The notes beneath the pieces were generated by a model, which was not told the DNA's origin, did no database searches, and saw only the letters and a program-made list of their open reading frames with translations. This document shows positions 1 to 5,739 of a stretch of DNA of 12,962 nt, piece by piece. Position 1 is the first letter of the stretch. Each line of letters begins with the position of its first letter. The stretch comes from an uncultured Brevundimonas sp. (GTDB lineage Bacteria > Pseudomonadota > Alphaproteobacteria > Caulobacterales > Caulobacteraceae), in contig CAMLNT010000051.1 of assembly GCA_946481425.1 (NCBI GenBank), positions 1 to 12,962 on the forward strand, given 5' to 3'. The position numbers and the translations under genes were made by a program.

Positions 1-682
1 CCGCCAGCATCGACTTGCCCGACCCCGGCGGTCCGACGAACAGCAGGTTGTGCCCGCCGGCCGCCGCCACCTCGAGCGCCCGCTTGGCCATCTCCTGACC
101 TTTCACGTCTCTCAGGTCCGGCGCCGCCTCTCCGGTCAGGGCCTGACCCGGTTCGGGCCGGCGCATCACCTGCGTGCCCCGGAAATGATTGACCACCGCG
201 ATCAGCGAGCGGGGCGCCAGGATCGGCAGGTCGCCCGCCCAGGCCGCTTCCGGCCCGTTGGCCTCCGGGCACAAGAGTCCAAGCCCCATGCCTGAGGCCG
301 CGACAGCGGCGGGCAGGGCCCCTGCGACCGGCGCGATCCTGCCGTCGAGGCCGAGTTCCCCGACCGCCATCCACCCGTCCAGCGCATCGACCGGCAGAAC
401 CCCCATCGACGCCAGCAGGGCCAGGGCGATCGGCAGGTCGAAGTGACTGCCCTCCTTGGGCAGGTCCGCCGGCGCCAGATTGGCCACCACCCGTTTCGCC
501 GGAAAGGCCAGACCGATCCCGGCCAGCGCGCCCCGCACCCGCTCGCGGCTCTCGGCCACGGCCTTGTCGCCGAGGCCCACGACCTGAAAGCTGCCCTGCT
601 GCCCGTGGGTCGAGGTCACTTCGACGTCGACGCGCCGGGCCTCCACGCCTTCGAAGGCGACTGTGACAACCTTGGCGAACAT
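1..682 (-). CDS. comM: ComM/YifB-family Mg-chelatase-like AAA+ ATPase, 3' end cut by window
   Basis: The visible part is the N-terminal 227 codons; the gene runs off the left edge. The protein opens [20 protein letters not shown] and continues through the Lon-protease-like ChlI domain (about residues 20-140, with the conserved stretches [16 protein letters not shown] at 34-49 and [10 protein letters not shown] at 81-90). It then reaches a Walker A motif, GPPGSGKS, at 217-224. Walker B, the sensor residues and the C-terminal Mg-chelatase domain lie outside the window. In naturally transformable bacteria ComM is a hexameric helicase that promotes branch migration of incoming DNA during recombination. 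Homologues are also widespread in species not known to be competent, so the role here is inferred. The ATG at 680-682 is preceded by a GAGAGG-like ribosome binding site. The gene follows a DUF2461 gene on the same strand with a 57-nt gap. Confidence 0.93.
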   Translation of the reverse strand, partial: MFAKVVTVAFEGVEARRVDVEVTSTHGQQGSFQVVGLGDKAVAESRERVRGALAGIGLAFPAKRVVANLAPADLPKEGSHFDLPIALALLASMGVLPVDALDGWMAVGELGLDGRIAPVAGALPAAVAASGMGLGLLCPEANGPEAAWAGDLPILAPRSLIAVVNHFRGTQVMRRPEPGQALTGEAAPDLRDVKGQEMAKRALEVAAAGGHNLLFVGPPGSGKSMLA

Positions 683-690
683 GGAGACCT

Positions 691-712
691 CTCAACCCGC
701 CTCAGGGTTGAG
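691..712 (-). promoter_or_regulatory. Hairpin abutting the comM ribosome binding site
   Basis: A perfect inverted repeat has 8-bp arms (CTCAACCC at 691-698, GGGTTGAG at 705-712) and a 6-nt loop. In the leftward transcript the 3' arm runs straight into the AGAGG ribosome binding site of comM, sharing two bases with it, 8 nt before the start codon. No run of U follows, so it does not look like an intrinsic terminator of the DUF2461 gene. It could dampen ribosome access to comM or mark the end of the upstream message; either role is inference. Confidence 0.4.
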
Positions 713-715
713 GAA

Positions 716-743
716 CAAAATACGAACAACGCGGGTCCGTCAA
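716..743 (-). promoter_or_regulatory. Possible internal promoter for comM
   Basis: Reading leftwards, TTGACGG (743-737) matches the -35 consensus of the Caulobacter housekeeping sigma factor (TTGACGS). It is followed 13 nt later by GTATTTTG (723-716), a poor match to the usual -10. The -35 element overlaps the stop codon of the DUF2461 gene. It would let comM be transcribed separately. The -10 is weak, so this is a guess from one good half. Confidence 0.2.
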
Positions 744-1471
744 GCCTTGTCGAGGGCGACCCAGCCGAAGTCGAGCAATGGCCGGGCATCCGCCGCGAAG
801 GCTGCAAGGGTCTTTGGCAGGTCCGACGACAGCACCTCCACCTCGGTCAGCGGCCGCGACACGATCCAGCGCGTGCGCTTGACGGCGTCCTCGGCCAGCG
901 AGCCCGCTTGATCCTCGAACCCCTTGGGCAGGCGTTTGACCGGCGCACCGGGATCGAGCCGCAGCCCGGCCTTGCTCAGCGCCGTTTCGACATTGGCCCA
1001 CCCGGCGGGGTGCTTGGCGATGGCCGCGCGCACCGCATCGATGTCACTGCGCTCATCCAGATAGAAGCCGACCGCCGCGAACGGCCCATGCCCGTGAGGC
1101 TCGTCCGGCAGGGCCAGGGGGTCGAACCCGCCCTCAGGCGCCGGCTCGATATGGATATAGGCCATGCCCGGGCTCATCCGCCGGCCGTCGCGCGTCAGGG
1201 TGCCGGAGACGTGTGTCTTGTACGGCCGCTTGTCCTTCGAAAAGCGCGTGTCACGATGCAGCCGGAACTGGCTGGCCTTCGGATCGCCGGCCAGCGGCAC
1301 GCCTCGCTTCGCCATCTCCGATGACGTCGCCGCGATCAGGGCCGCGAGTTGCGGCTTGAGCTGGTCGTCATAGGTCGCCCGGTTGGCGGCGAACCAGTCC
1401 CTGTCGTTGTTCGCGGCCAGGCCCCGCAGGAAATCCAGCCCTTCGACCGTGAAGCCCGTGAACGCGTCCAT
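740..1471 (-). CDS. DUF2461 domain-containing protein (TIGR02453 family)
   Basis: The 243-residue protein has the hallmark blocks of DUF2461: NNDRDWFAANRATY near the N-terminus (21-34), and the HRDTRFSKDKRPYKTH block (72-87), whose Arg/Asp/Lys pattern defines the family. A hydrophobic YIHIEP strand follows at 105-110. The length fits the family and covers essentially one domain. It has no signal peptide or membrane segment and is probably cytoplasmic. The biochemical function of DUF2461 is unknown to me, and nothing in this copy settles it. The ATG at 1469-1471 has a strong GAGGGAGGG ribosome binding site just upstream. It lies 57 nt upstream of comM on the same strand, so the two may share a transcript. 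Upstream it faces the divergent DUF2975 gene. Confidence 0.9.
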   Translation of the reverse strand: MDAFTGFTVEGLDFLRGLAANNDRDWFAANRATYDDQLKPQLAALIAATSSEMAKRGVPLAGDPKASQFRLHRDTRFSKDKRPYKTHVSGTLTRDGRRMSPGMAYIHIEPAPEGGFDPLALPDEPHGHGPFAAVGFYLDERSDIDAVRAAIAKHPAGWANVETALSKAGLRLDPGAPVKRLPKGFEDQAGSLAEDAVKRTRWIVSRPLTEVEVLSSDLPKTLAAFAADARPLLDFGWVALDKA

Positions 1472-1493
1472 GGCGCCCTCCCTCGTCGCCCGG

Positions 1494-1523
1494 ACGATAG
1501 GCCGGACCGCACGCTGGCGTCAG
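1494..1523 (-). promoter_or_regulatory. Candidate promoter for the DUF2461-comM unit
   Basis: Reading leftwards, CTGACG (1523-1518) and TATCGT (1499-1494) are separated by 18 nt, each matching four of six bases of the standard -35 and -10 boxes. The predicted start of transcription would leave a leader of about 16 nt holding the GAGGGAGGG ribosome binding site. It is inferred from pattern and position only. Confidence 0.3.
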
Positions 1524-1546
1524 CAGGGCTTGCGCGGATTATCGCC

Positions 1547-1575
1547 TTACAACAAATTCATTATTGTCAGACAAT
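1547..1575 (+). promoter_or_regulatory. Weak candidate promoter for the DUF2975 cassette
   Basis: TTACAA (1547-1552) and GACAAT (1570-1575) are spaced by 17 nt and match three and four bases of the -35 and -10 consensus. The -10 falls inside the right arm of the palindrome at 1561-1577, the layout expected where a repressor blocks its own promoter. The block around 1549-1580 is clearly A+T-richer than its surroundings, which also suits a promoter. The match is weak. Confidence 0.25.
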
Positions 1576-1577
1576 AA
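1561..1577. promoter_or_regulatory. Perfect 17-bp palindrome, candidate operator
   Basis: TTATTGTC-A-GACAATAA is a perfect inverted repeat with 8-bp arms around one central base, in a short A+T-rich island within G+C-rich DNA. It sits 38 nt upstream of the chosen start of the DUF2975 gene, whose operon also encodes a Cro/CI-type regulator. The same pentamers recur downstream as GACAA (1595-1599) and TTGTC (1610-1614), flanking the ribosome binding site. The size and symmetry suit a dimeric helix-turn-helix protein. The natural candidate binder is the regulator at 2130-2369, but this is inference. Confidence 0.5.
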
Positions 1578-1603
1578 AATCGGTATCGTGAAACGACAAA
1601 CAT

Positions 1604-1609
1604 GGGAGG
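1604..1609 (+). promoter_or_regulatory. Ribosome binding site fixing a TTG start
   Basis: GGGAGG lies 5 nt before the TTG at 1615-1617. It is the only good Shine-Dalgarno in the region. This favours that TTG over the in-frame TTG at 1564 (inside the palindrome) and the GTG at 1588, neither of which has a purine-rich site at a usable distance. Confidence 0.6.
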
Positions 1610-1614
1610 TTGTC

Positions 1615-2130
1615 TTGACCGATGCATCCACCACCGCACTGGGGCTCTCGCGGCTCCTGCTGCGCATCCTGATCGTCTTGAACATCCTGGGCGGGGTTTT
1701 GCTGGCCTGCGCTTTCGTGGCCAGTTTCCTGTTCTCGCAGGTGCTGGTCGACTATTGCGCCCAGAACGGCTTCGACGCCGGCATTCTGATCCCGGCCGTC
1801 CGCATCTGGCTGATCCTCGCTCTTCCGATGATCGGGGCGCTGCACATCGTCTTCCAGCGGCTACTCGCCATTGTCGGCACGGTCCAGCAGGGCGATCCGT
1901 TCGTCATCGAGAACGCGGCGCGGCTGCGCACCATCGCCTGGTGCCTGCTGGCGGTTCAGGCCTTCGATCTCAGCTTCGGGGTACTGGCCCGGCTCGCGGC
2001 AGTCGCGGACGCCGAGATCGACTGGGACTTTTCCCTCAACGGCTGGCTGGCGGTCCTGCTCGCCTTCGTCCTGGCCAAGGTGTTCCAGCACGGCACGCGC
2101 CTGCGCGACGACCTGGGAGCGATGATCTGA
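1615..2130 (+). CDS. DUF2975 family four-helix membrane protein
   Basis: With the TTG start at 1615 the protein has 171 residues. Four hydrophobic segments are visible at about 13-40, 56-88, 106-128 and 143-158. The loop after the second carries the family signature GDPFVIENAARLRTIAW (93-109), and the end, FQHGTRLRDDLGAMI, matches the typical DUF2975 C-terminus. Proteins of this family are inner-membrane and are commonly encoded next to a small YozG-like XRE regulator, exactly as here: the stop codon TGA shares its last base with the ATG of the regulator. The molecular function is unknown; a membrane partner or signal input for the regulator is a reasonable inference. The reading frame stays open upstream to a TTG at 1564, but the GGGAGG site supports 1615. 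Confidence 0.85.
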   Translation: MTDASTTALGLSRLLLRILIVLNILGGVLLACAFVASFLFSQVLVDYCAQNGFDAGILIPAVRIWLILALPMIGALHIVFQRLLAIVGTVQQGDPFVIENAARLRTIAWCLLAVQAFDLSFGVLARLAAVADAEIDWDFSLNGWLAVLLAFVLAKVFQHGTRLRDDLGAMI

Positions 2131-2369
2131 TGGCCATCGTCGTCACCCTCGATGAAATGCTGCACACGCGGCGCATGACCCTGACGGAGCTGGCGGAGCG
2201 GGTAGGCATCACCCTGGCCAATCTGTCGATCCTCAAGACCGGCAAGGCCAAGGGCGTCCGCTTCGAGACCCTGAACGCCATCTGCGAGGCGCTGGCCTGC
2301 CAGCCCGGAGACATCCTGGCCCATCGGCCGGATGTCGAGGCGCCCGAGCCCACGGCGGACCTGGCATGA
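2130..2369 (+). CDS. Small Cro/CI (XRE) family transcriptional regulator, YozG-like
   Basis: The protein has 79 residues, nearly all of it one helix-turn-helix domain. The segment from TLTELAERVGITLANLSILK (17-36) gives the scaffold and recognition helices. It is followed by FETLNAICEALACQPGDIL (45-63), the classic end of the small XRE fold. LSILKTGKAKGVRF (32-45) is typical of the YozG-like subgroup that accompanies DUF2975 proteins. The short acidic, proline-containing tail (DVEAPEPTADLA) is not conserved in my memory of the family. It has no ligand or membrane domain of its own. The start ATG overlaps the previous stop by one base, and the end overlaps the next gene by four bases, so translation of all three is probably coupled. 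It is likely to bind its own promoter, perhaps the palindrome at 1561-1577 (inference). Confidence 0.9.
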   Translation: MAIVVTLDEMLHTRRMTLTELAERVGITLANLSILKTGKAKGVRFETLNAICEALACQPGDILAHRPDVEAPEPTADLA

Positions 2370-3028
2370 GCCCGCTCCTGATCGGCCACATCGCCGCCGG
2401 ATCGGTAGCCCTCCTGGCGGGCGGCGTGGCGGTCGTCTCCCCCAAGGGAGAATGGCTCCACATCCGGGCCGGCCTGATCTTCTTCCTTTCCATGCTGGCG
2501 CTGGGGATCACGGCCACCATCCTGGAATGGTTCGAGCCGGAGCCGGGCGTCGGGGCCGCCGGCCTCTTCACCGTCTACTTCGTCACCACATCCTGGCTCG
2601 CCGCACGGCGACGAGACAGTCGGACCGGGCCTGTCGAAGCCATCGCCGCGATCGTCGCCCTCGGTGCGGCTGCCGCCCTGTTCTGGGCGGGCGCGACCTC
2701 GACCGGGTCCATGACACCCGTCGGCAACGGGCCGGTCTTCGGCTTCGGAGCCGTCTGTCTGATCGCCGGGCTGTTCGACCTGCGGGCCCTGATCGCCCGG
2801 CGGCTGACCGACATCCAGCGCATCTCGCGTCACCTCTGGCGGATGCTCTTCGCCTTCTTCATCGCCACGGGCTCCTTCTTTCTCGGCCAGCAGCAGGTCC
2901 TGCCCGAAGCCATGCGAGGCACGCCGCTTCAGTTCGGACTGGCCTTCGCCCCCTTCGGCCTGATGCTGTTCTGGCTGATCTGGGTCCGGGTCAGTCGCCG
3001 CTGGCGAACCTCACCGGGAATCGCTTGA
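2366..3028 (+). CDS. Polytopic membrane protein, DUF2306-like
   Basis: The 220-residue protein is hydrophobic throughout, with about seven membrane segments (roughly 4-25, 34-55, 64-81, 90-110, 122-142, 156-176 and 188-208). Histidines sit at or near the membrane face in GHIAAG (H8), WLHIRAG (H32) and RHLWRM (H156). This spacing, and the opening pattern of a small-residue helix followed by a KG-x-x-H-x-x-x-G turn, resembles DUF2306-type proteins, but I cannot confirm the family without a profile search. The function is unknown. The histidines could bind a metal or haem, or be structural. Its ATGA start overlaps the stop of the XRE regulator, which ties it to the DUF2975 cassette and suggests it is the regulated or sensing component. 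Downstream, mutS begins 35 nt later on the same strand. Confidence 0.75.
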   Translation: MSPLLIGHIAAGSVALLAGGVAVVSPKGEWLHIRAGLIFFLSMLALGITATILEWFEPEPGVGAAGLFTVYFVTTSWLAARRRDSRTGPVEAIAAIVALGAAAALFWAGATSTGSMTPVGNGPVFGFGAVCLIAGLFDLRALIARRLTDIQRISRHLWRMLFAFFIATGSFFLGQQQVLPEAMRGTPLQFGLAFAPFGLMLFWLIWVRVSRRWRTSPGIA

Positions 3029-3063
3029 GCCGCAGGGCCTGATCGGCCACCTTGCGCGCCTTC

Positions 3064-5739
3064 ATGAACGCGCCTTCGCCCCCGCCCGTCCCCGTCGACG
3101 CCAGCCCGATGATGGCCCAGTACCTGGCCGCCAAGGCGCGCCAGCCGGACGCGCTCTTGTTCTTCCGCATGGGCGACTTCTACGAGTTGTTCTTCGAGGA
3201 CGCGGAGGTCGCGGCCGGGGTGCTCGGCATCACCCTCACGCGGCGCGGCAAGCACCAGGGCGGCGACATCCCCATGGCCGGCGTGCCGGTCCACGCCATG
3301 GAGGGCTACCTCGCCCGACTGATCCGCGCCGGCCACAAGGTCGCCGTCTGCGAACAGATGGAAGACCCCGCCGAGGCCAAGAAGCGCGGCTCAAAGTCGG
3401 TGGTGCGCCGCGACGTCGTCCGCGTCGTCACCCCCGGCACCCTGACCGAAGACAGCCTGCTCGACGCCGGACGCGCCAACCGTCTGGCCGCCATCGCCGT
3501 GCGCGGGGACCGCGCTGCGCTCGCCACCGTCGAAATCTCCACCGGCGAGGTCGAGAGCCTGGCCGTCGGGCGCGACCAGATTGGCTCAGCCCTCGCCGCC
3601 GTCCGTCCCTCCGAGACGCTGGCGGGCGACCGTCTGTTCGCGGACGAGGCTATTGCGATGGCGCTCAAGGCCTCCGGCGGCGTGGTCCAGCCCTTGGCCC
3701 AGGCTCTCGCCGATCCGACCGCCGCCCGCGCGCGGGTCGAGCGCCTCTATGGCGCAGCCACGCTCGACGGCTTCGGAGTGTTCGAGCCCGCCGAGGTCTC
3801 GGCGCTGGGCCTCATCGCAGCCTACATCGAGACCACCCAGGCCGGTAAGCTTCCGGCGCTCAAGGCCCCCCGCCGTCTGGCCGAGACCGGCTTCATGGCC
3901 ATCGATCAGGCGACCCGCGTCTCGCTGGAGATCGACCGCACCCAGTCGGGCAGCCGCGACGGCTCGCTTTTAGGCGCCATCGACCGCACCGTCACCGCGC
4001 CCGGCGCCCGGCGTCTTGCCGAACGCATAGCCCGGCCTCTGTCGTGGCCGGAGGCCATTGAGGCCCGGCTCGACGCGGTCGGCTGGTTCCTCGAACGGCG
4101 CGACGCCCGTCGGGGCCTGCGCAACGAGCTGAAGGGCTCGCCCGACATCGCCCGCGCCCTGTCCCGCCTCGCGCTTGGCCGGGGCGGTCCGCGCGATCTG
4201 GCCGCCCTGCGTGATGGTCTCGCCCGCGCCCAGGCCCTGCGCGCGTTGCTTGTCGACGCCTCCGAACCGCTCGCCGACCGGCCCGCCGAGATCAACGCCG
4301 CCTGCTCGGCGCTCGACCGCTCCGACGCCGTCTCGGCCCTCGCCGCGGACCTCGACCGGGCCCTGATCGACCAGCCCGGCCACCTAGCCCGCGACGGCGG
4401 CTTCGTCGCTCCCGGCTGGTCAGAGGATCTCGACGCCGCCCGCACGCTTCGCGACGACAGCCGCCGGGTCATCGCTGACCTTGAGGCCCGCTATCAGCTC
4501 GAGAGCGGCGTCCCCTTCAAGGCGCGCCACAACGCGGTGCTCGGCTATTTCCTCGAGGTCGGCGCCAAACACGCCGAGGACCTGATCCGCCGCGGTCCCG
4601 AGAGCGGCTTCATCCATCGCCAGACCCTGGCCAATCAGGTCCGTTTCACCACCGTTGAGCTGGCCGAACTGGACGCCCGCATCGCCCAGGCCGGAGACCG
4701 GGCGCTGGCCATGGAGATCGAGGTCTTCGATAGCCTGCGACAGCAGGCTGTCAATCTCGCCGATCCCTTGCGCGCCATGGCGGAAGCGATGGCCGAACTC
4801 GACGTCGCTGCGGCGCTGGCGGAGTGGGCCGAGGAGGCGCGCTGCGTCCGTCCGGTCATCGACCGTTCCGCTGTCTTCGAGGTCCAGGCCGGCCGCCACC
4901 CGGTGGTCGAGGCCGCCGTCACCCGAGAGGGCCAGCCGTTCACCCCCAACGCCTGCTCGCTCGACGGCGCGGGCGAGGGGTCCAGGCGTCTGATGATCGT
5001 CACCGGCCCGAACATGGCCGGCAAGTCGACGTTCCTGCGCCAGAACGCGCTTCTGGCCGTGCTCGCCCAGGCCGGATGTTTCGTGCCGGCGGCCGCCATG
5101 CGGCTGGGCGTGGTCGACCGGCTGTTCTCACGGGTCGGCGCAGGCGACGACCTGTCGCGCGGACGCTCCACCTTCATGACCGAAATGGTCGAGACCGCTG
5201 CGATCCTGACCCAGGCCACGGACCGCTCCCTGGTGGTGCTGGACGAGATCGGCCGGGGCACGGCCACCTATGACGGCCTCGCCATCGCCTGGGCCTGCGC
5301 GGAATACCTCCACGACCAGGCGAAGTGCCGGACCTTGTTCGCCACACATTATCACGAGCTCGCCCGTCTCGAGGGGCGGCTGGAGCACCTCGGCAATCTG
5401 TCGATGCGCGCCAAGGAGTGGAACGGCGACCTCGTCTTCCTGCACGAGGCCGGTCCCGGCGCCGCCGACCGGTCCTACGGCGTGCAGGTGGCCAAGCTCG
5501 CGGGCGTGCCCGCCCCTGTCGTCGCCCGCGCCCGCGAGGTGCTGGAGCGGCTCGAAGGCCAGGAAGCCCCGCCCGCCCGGCTCGACGACCTGCCCCTCTT
5601 CGCCGTGGGCGTGGCTGAGGCCGCGCCCGTCGGCCCGTCGCCGGCCGACCTGATCCTCAAGGATGTCGAGCCCGACGACCTGACCCCGCGCGAGGCGCTC
5701 GAACTGCTCTATCGTCTGAAGGGCGCCGAGCGCCCGTGA
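3064..5739 (+). CDS. mutS: DNA mismatch repair protein MutS
   Basis: MutS scans newly replicated DNA for mispairs and small loops and recruits MutL in an ATP-dependent way. The 891-residue protein has the normal length and order. The mismatch-recognition domain carries the F-x-E motif in GDFYELF (F39, E41). The connector and lever/clamp domains follow (about 130-570). The ABC-type ATPase has Walker A GPNMAGKST (648-656), Walker B LDEIGRGT with D727 and E728, and the conserved THYHEL at 761-766. The last residues (DDLTPREALELLYRLK) fit the C-terminal dimer/tetramer helix. All key residues are present. I chose ATG 3064 because MNAP...DASPMMAQYL looks like other alphaproteobacterial MutS starts. 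An in-frame TTG at 3052 would add four residues. Neither has a good Shine-Dalgarno. The stop overlaps the glnD start. Confidence 0.98.
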   Translation: MNAPSPPPVPVDASPMMAQYLAAKARQPDALLFFRMGDFYELFFEDAEVAAGVLGITLTRRGKHQGGDIPMAGVPVHAMEGYLARLIRAGHKVAVCEQMEDPAEAKKRGSKSVVRRDVVRVVTPGTLTEDSLLDAGRANRLAAIAVRGDRAALATVEISTGEVESLAVGRDQIGSALAAVRPSETLAGDRLFADEAIAMALKASGGVVQPLAQALADPTAARARVERLYGAATLDGFGVFEPAEVSALGLIAAYIETTQAGKLPALKAPRRLAETGFMAIDQATRVSLEIDRTQSGSRDGSLLGAIDRTVTAPGARRLAERIARPLSWPEAIEARLDAVGWFLERRDARRGLRNELKGSPDIARALSRLALGRGGPRDLAALRDGLARAQALRALLVDASEPLADRPAEINAACSALDRSDAVSALAADLDRALIDQPGHLARDGGFVAPGWSEDLDAARTLRDDSRRVIADLEARYQLESGVPFKARHNAVLGYFLEVGAKHAEDLIRRGPESGFIHRQTLANQVRFTTVELAELDARIAQAGDRALAMEIEVFDSLRQQAVNLADPLRAMAEAMAELDVAAALAEWAEEARCVRPVIDRSAVFEVQAGRHPVVEAAVTREGQPFTPNACSLDGAGEGSRRLMIVTGPNMAGKSTFLRQNALLAVLAQAGCFVPAAAMRLGVVDRLFSRVGAGDDLSRGRSTFMTEMVETAAILTQATDRSLVVLDEIGRGTATYDGLAIAWACAEYLHDQAKCRTLFATHYHELARLEGRLEHLGNLSMRAKEWNGDLVFLHEAGPGAADRSYGVQVAKLAGVPAPVVARAREVLERLEGQEAPPARLDDLPLFAVGVAEAAPVGPSPADLILKDVEPDDLTPREALELLYRLKGAERP

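Noticed and set aside
443..1324. 293-residue plus-strand frame across the comM and DUF2461 genes
   Set aside because: It runs through two recognisable minus-strand genes and the gap between them, and its product resembles no protein family.
1602..2129. ATG at 1602 as the start of a longer protein ending at 2369
   Set aside because: The frame upstream of 2130 is the +2 shadow of the DUF2975 gene and is Arg/Ala/Pro/Gly-rich; the XRE domain begins at the ATG at 2130, which overlaps the previous stop.
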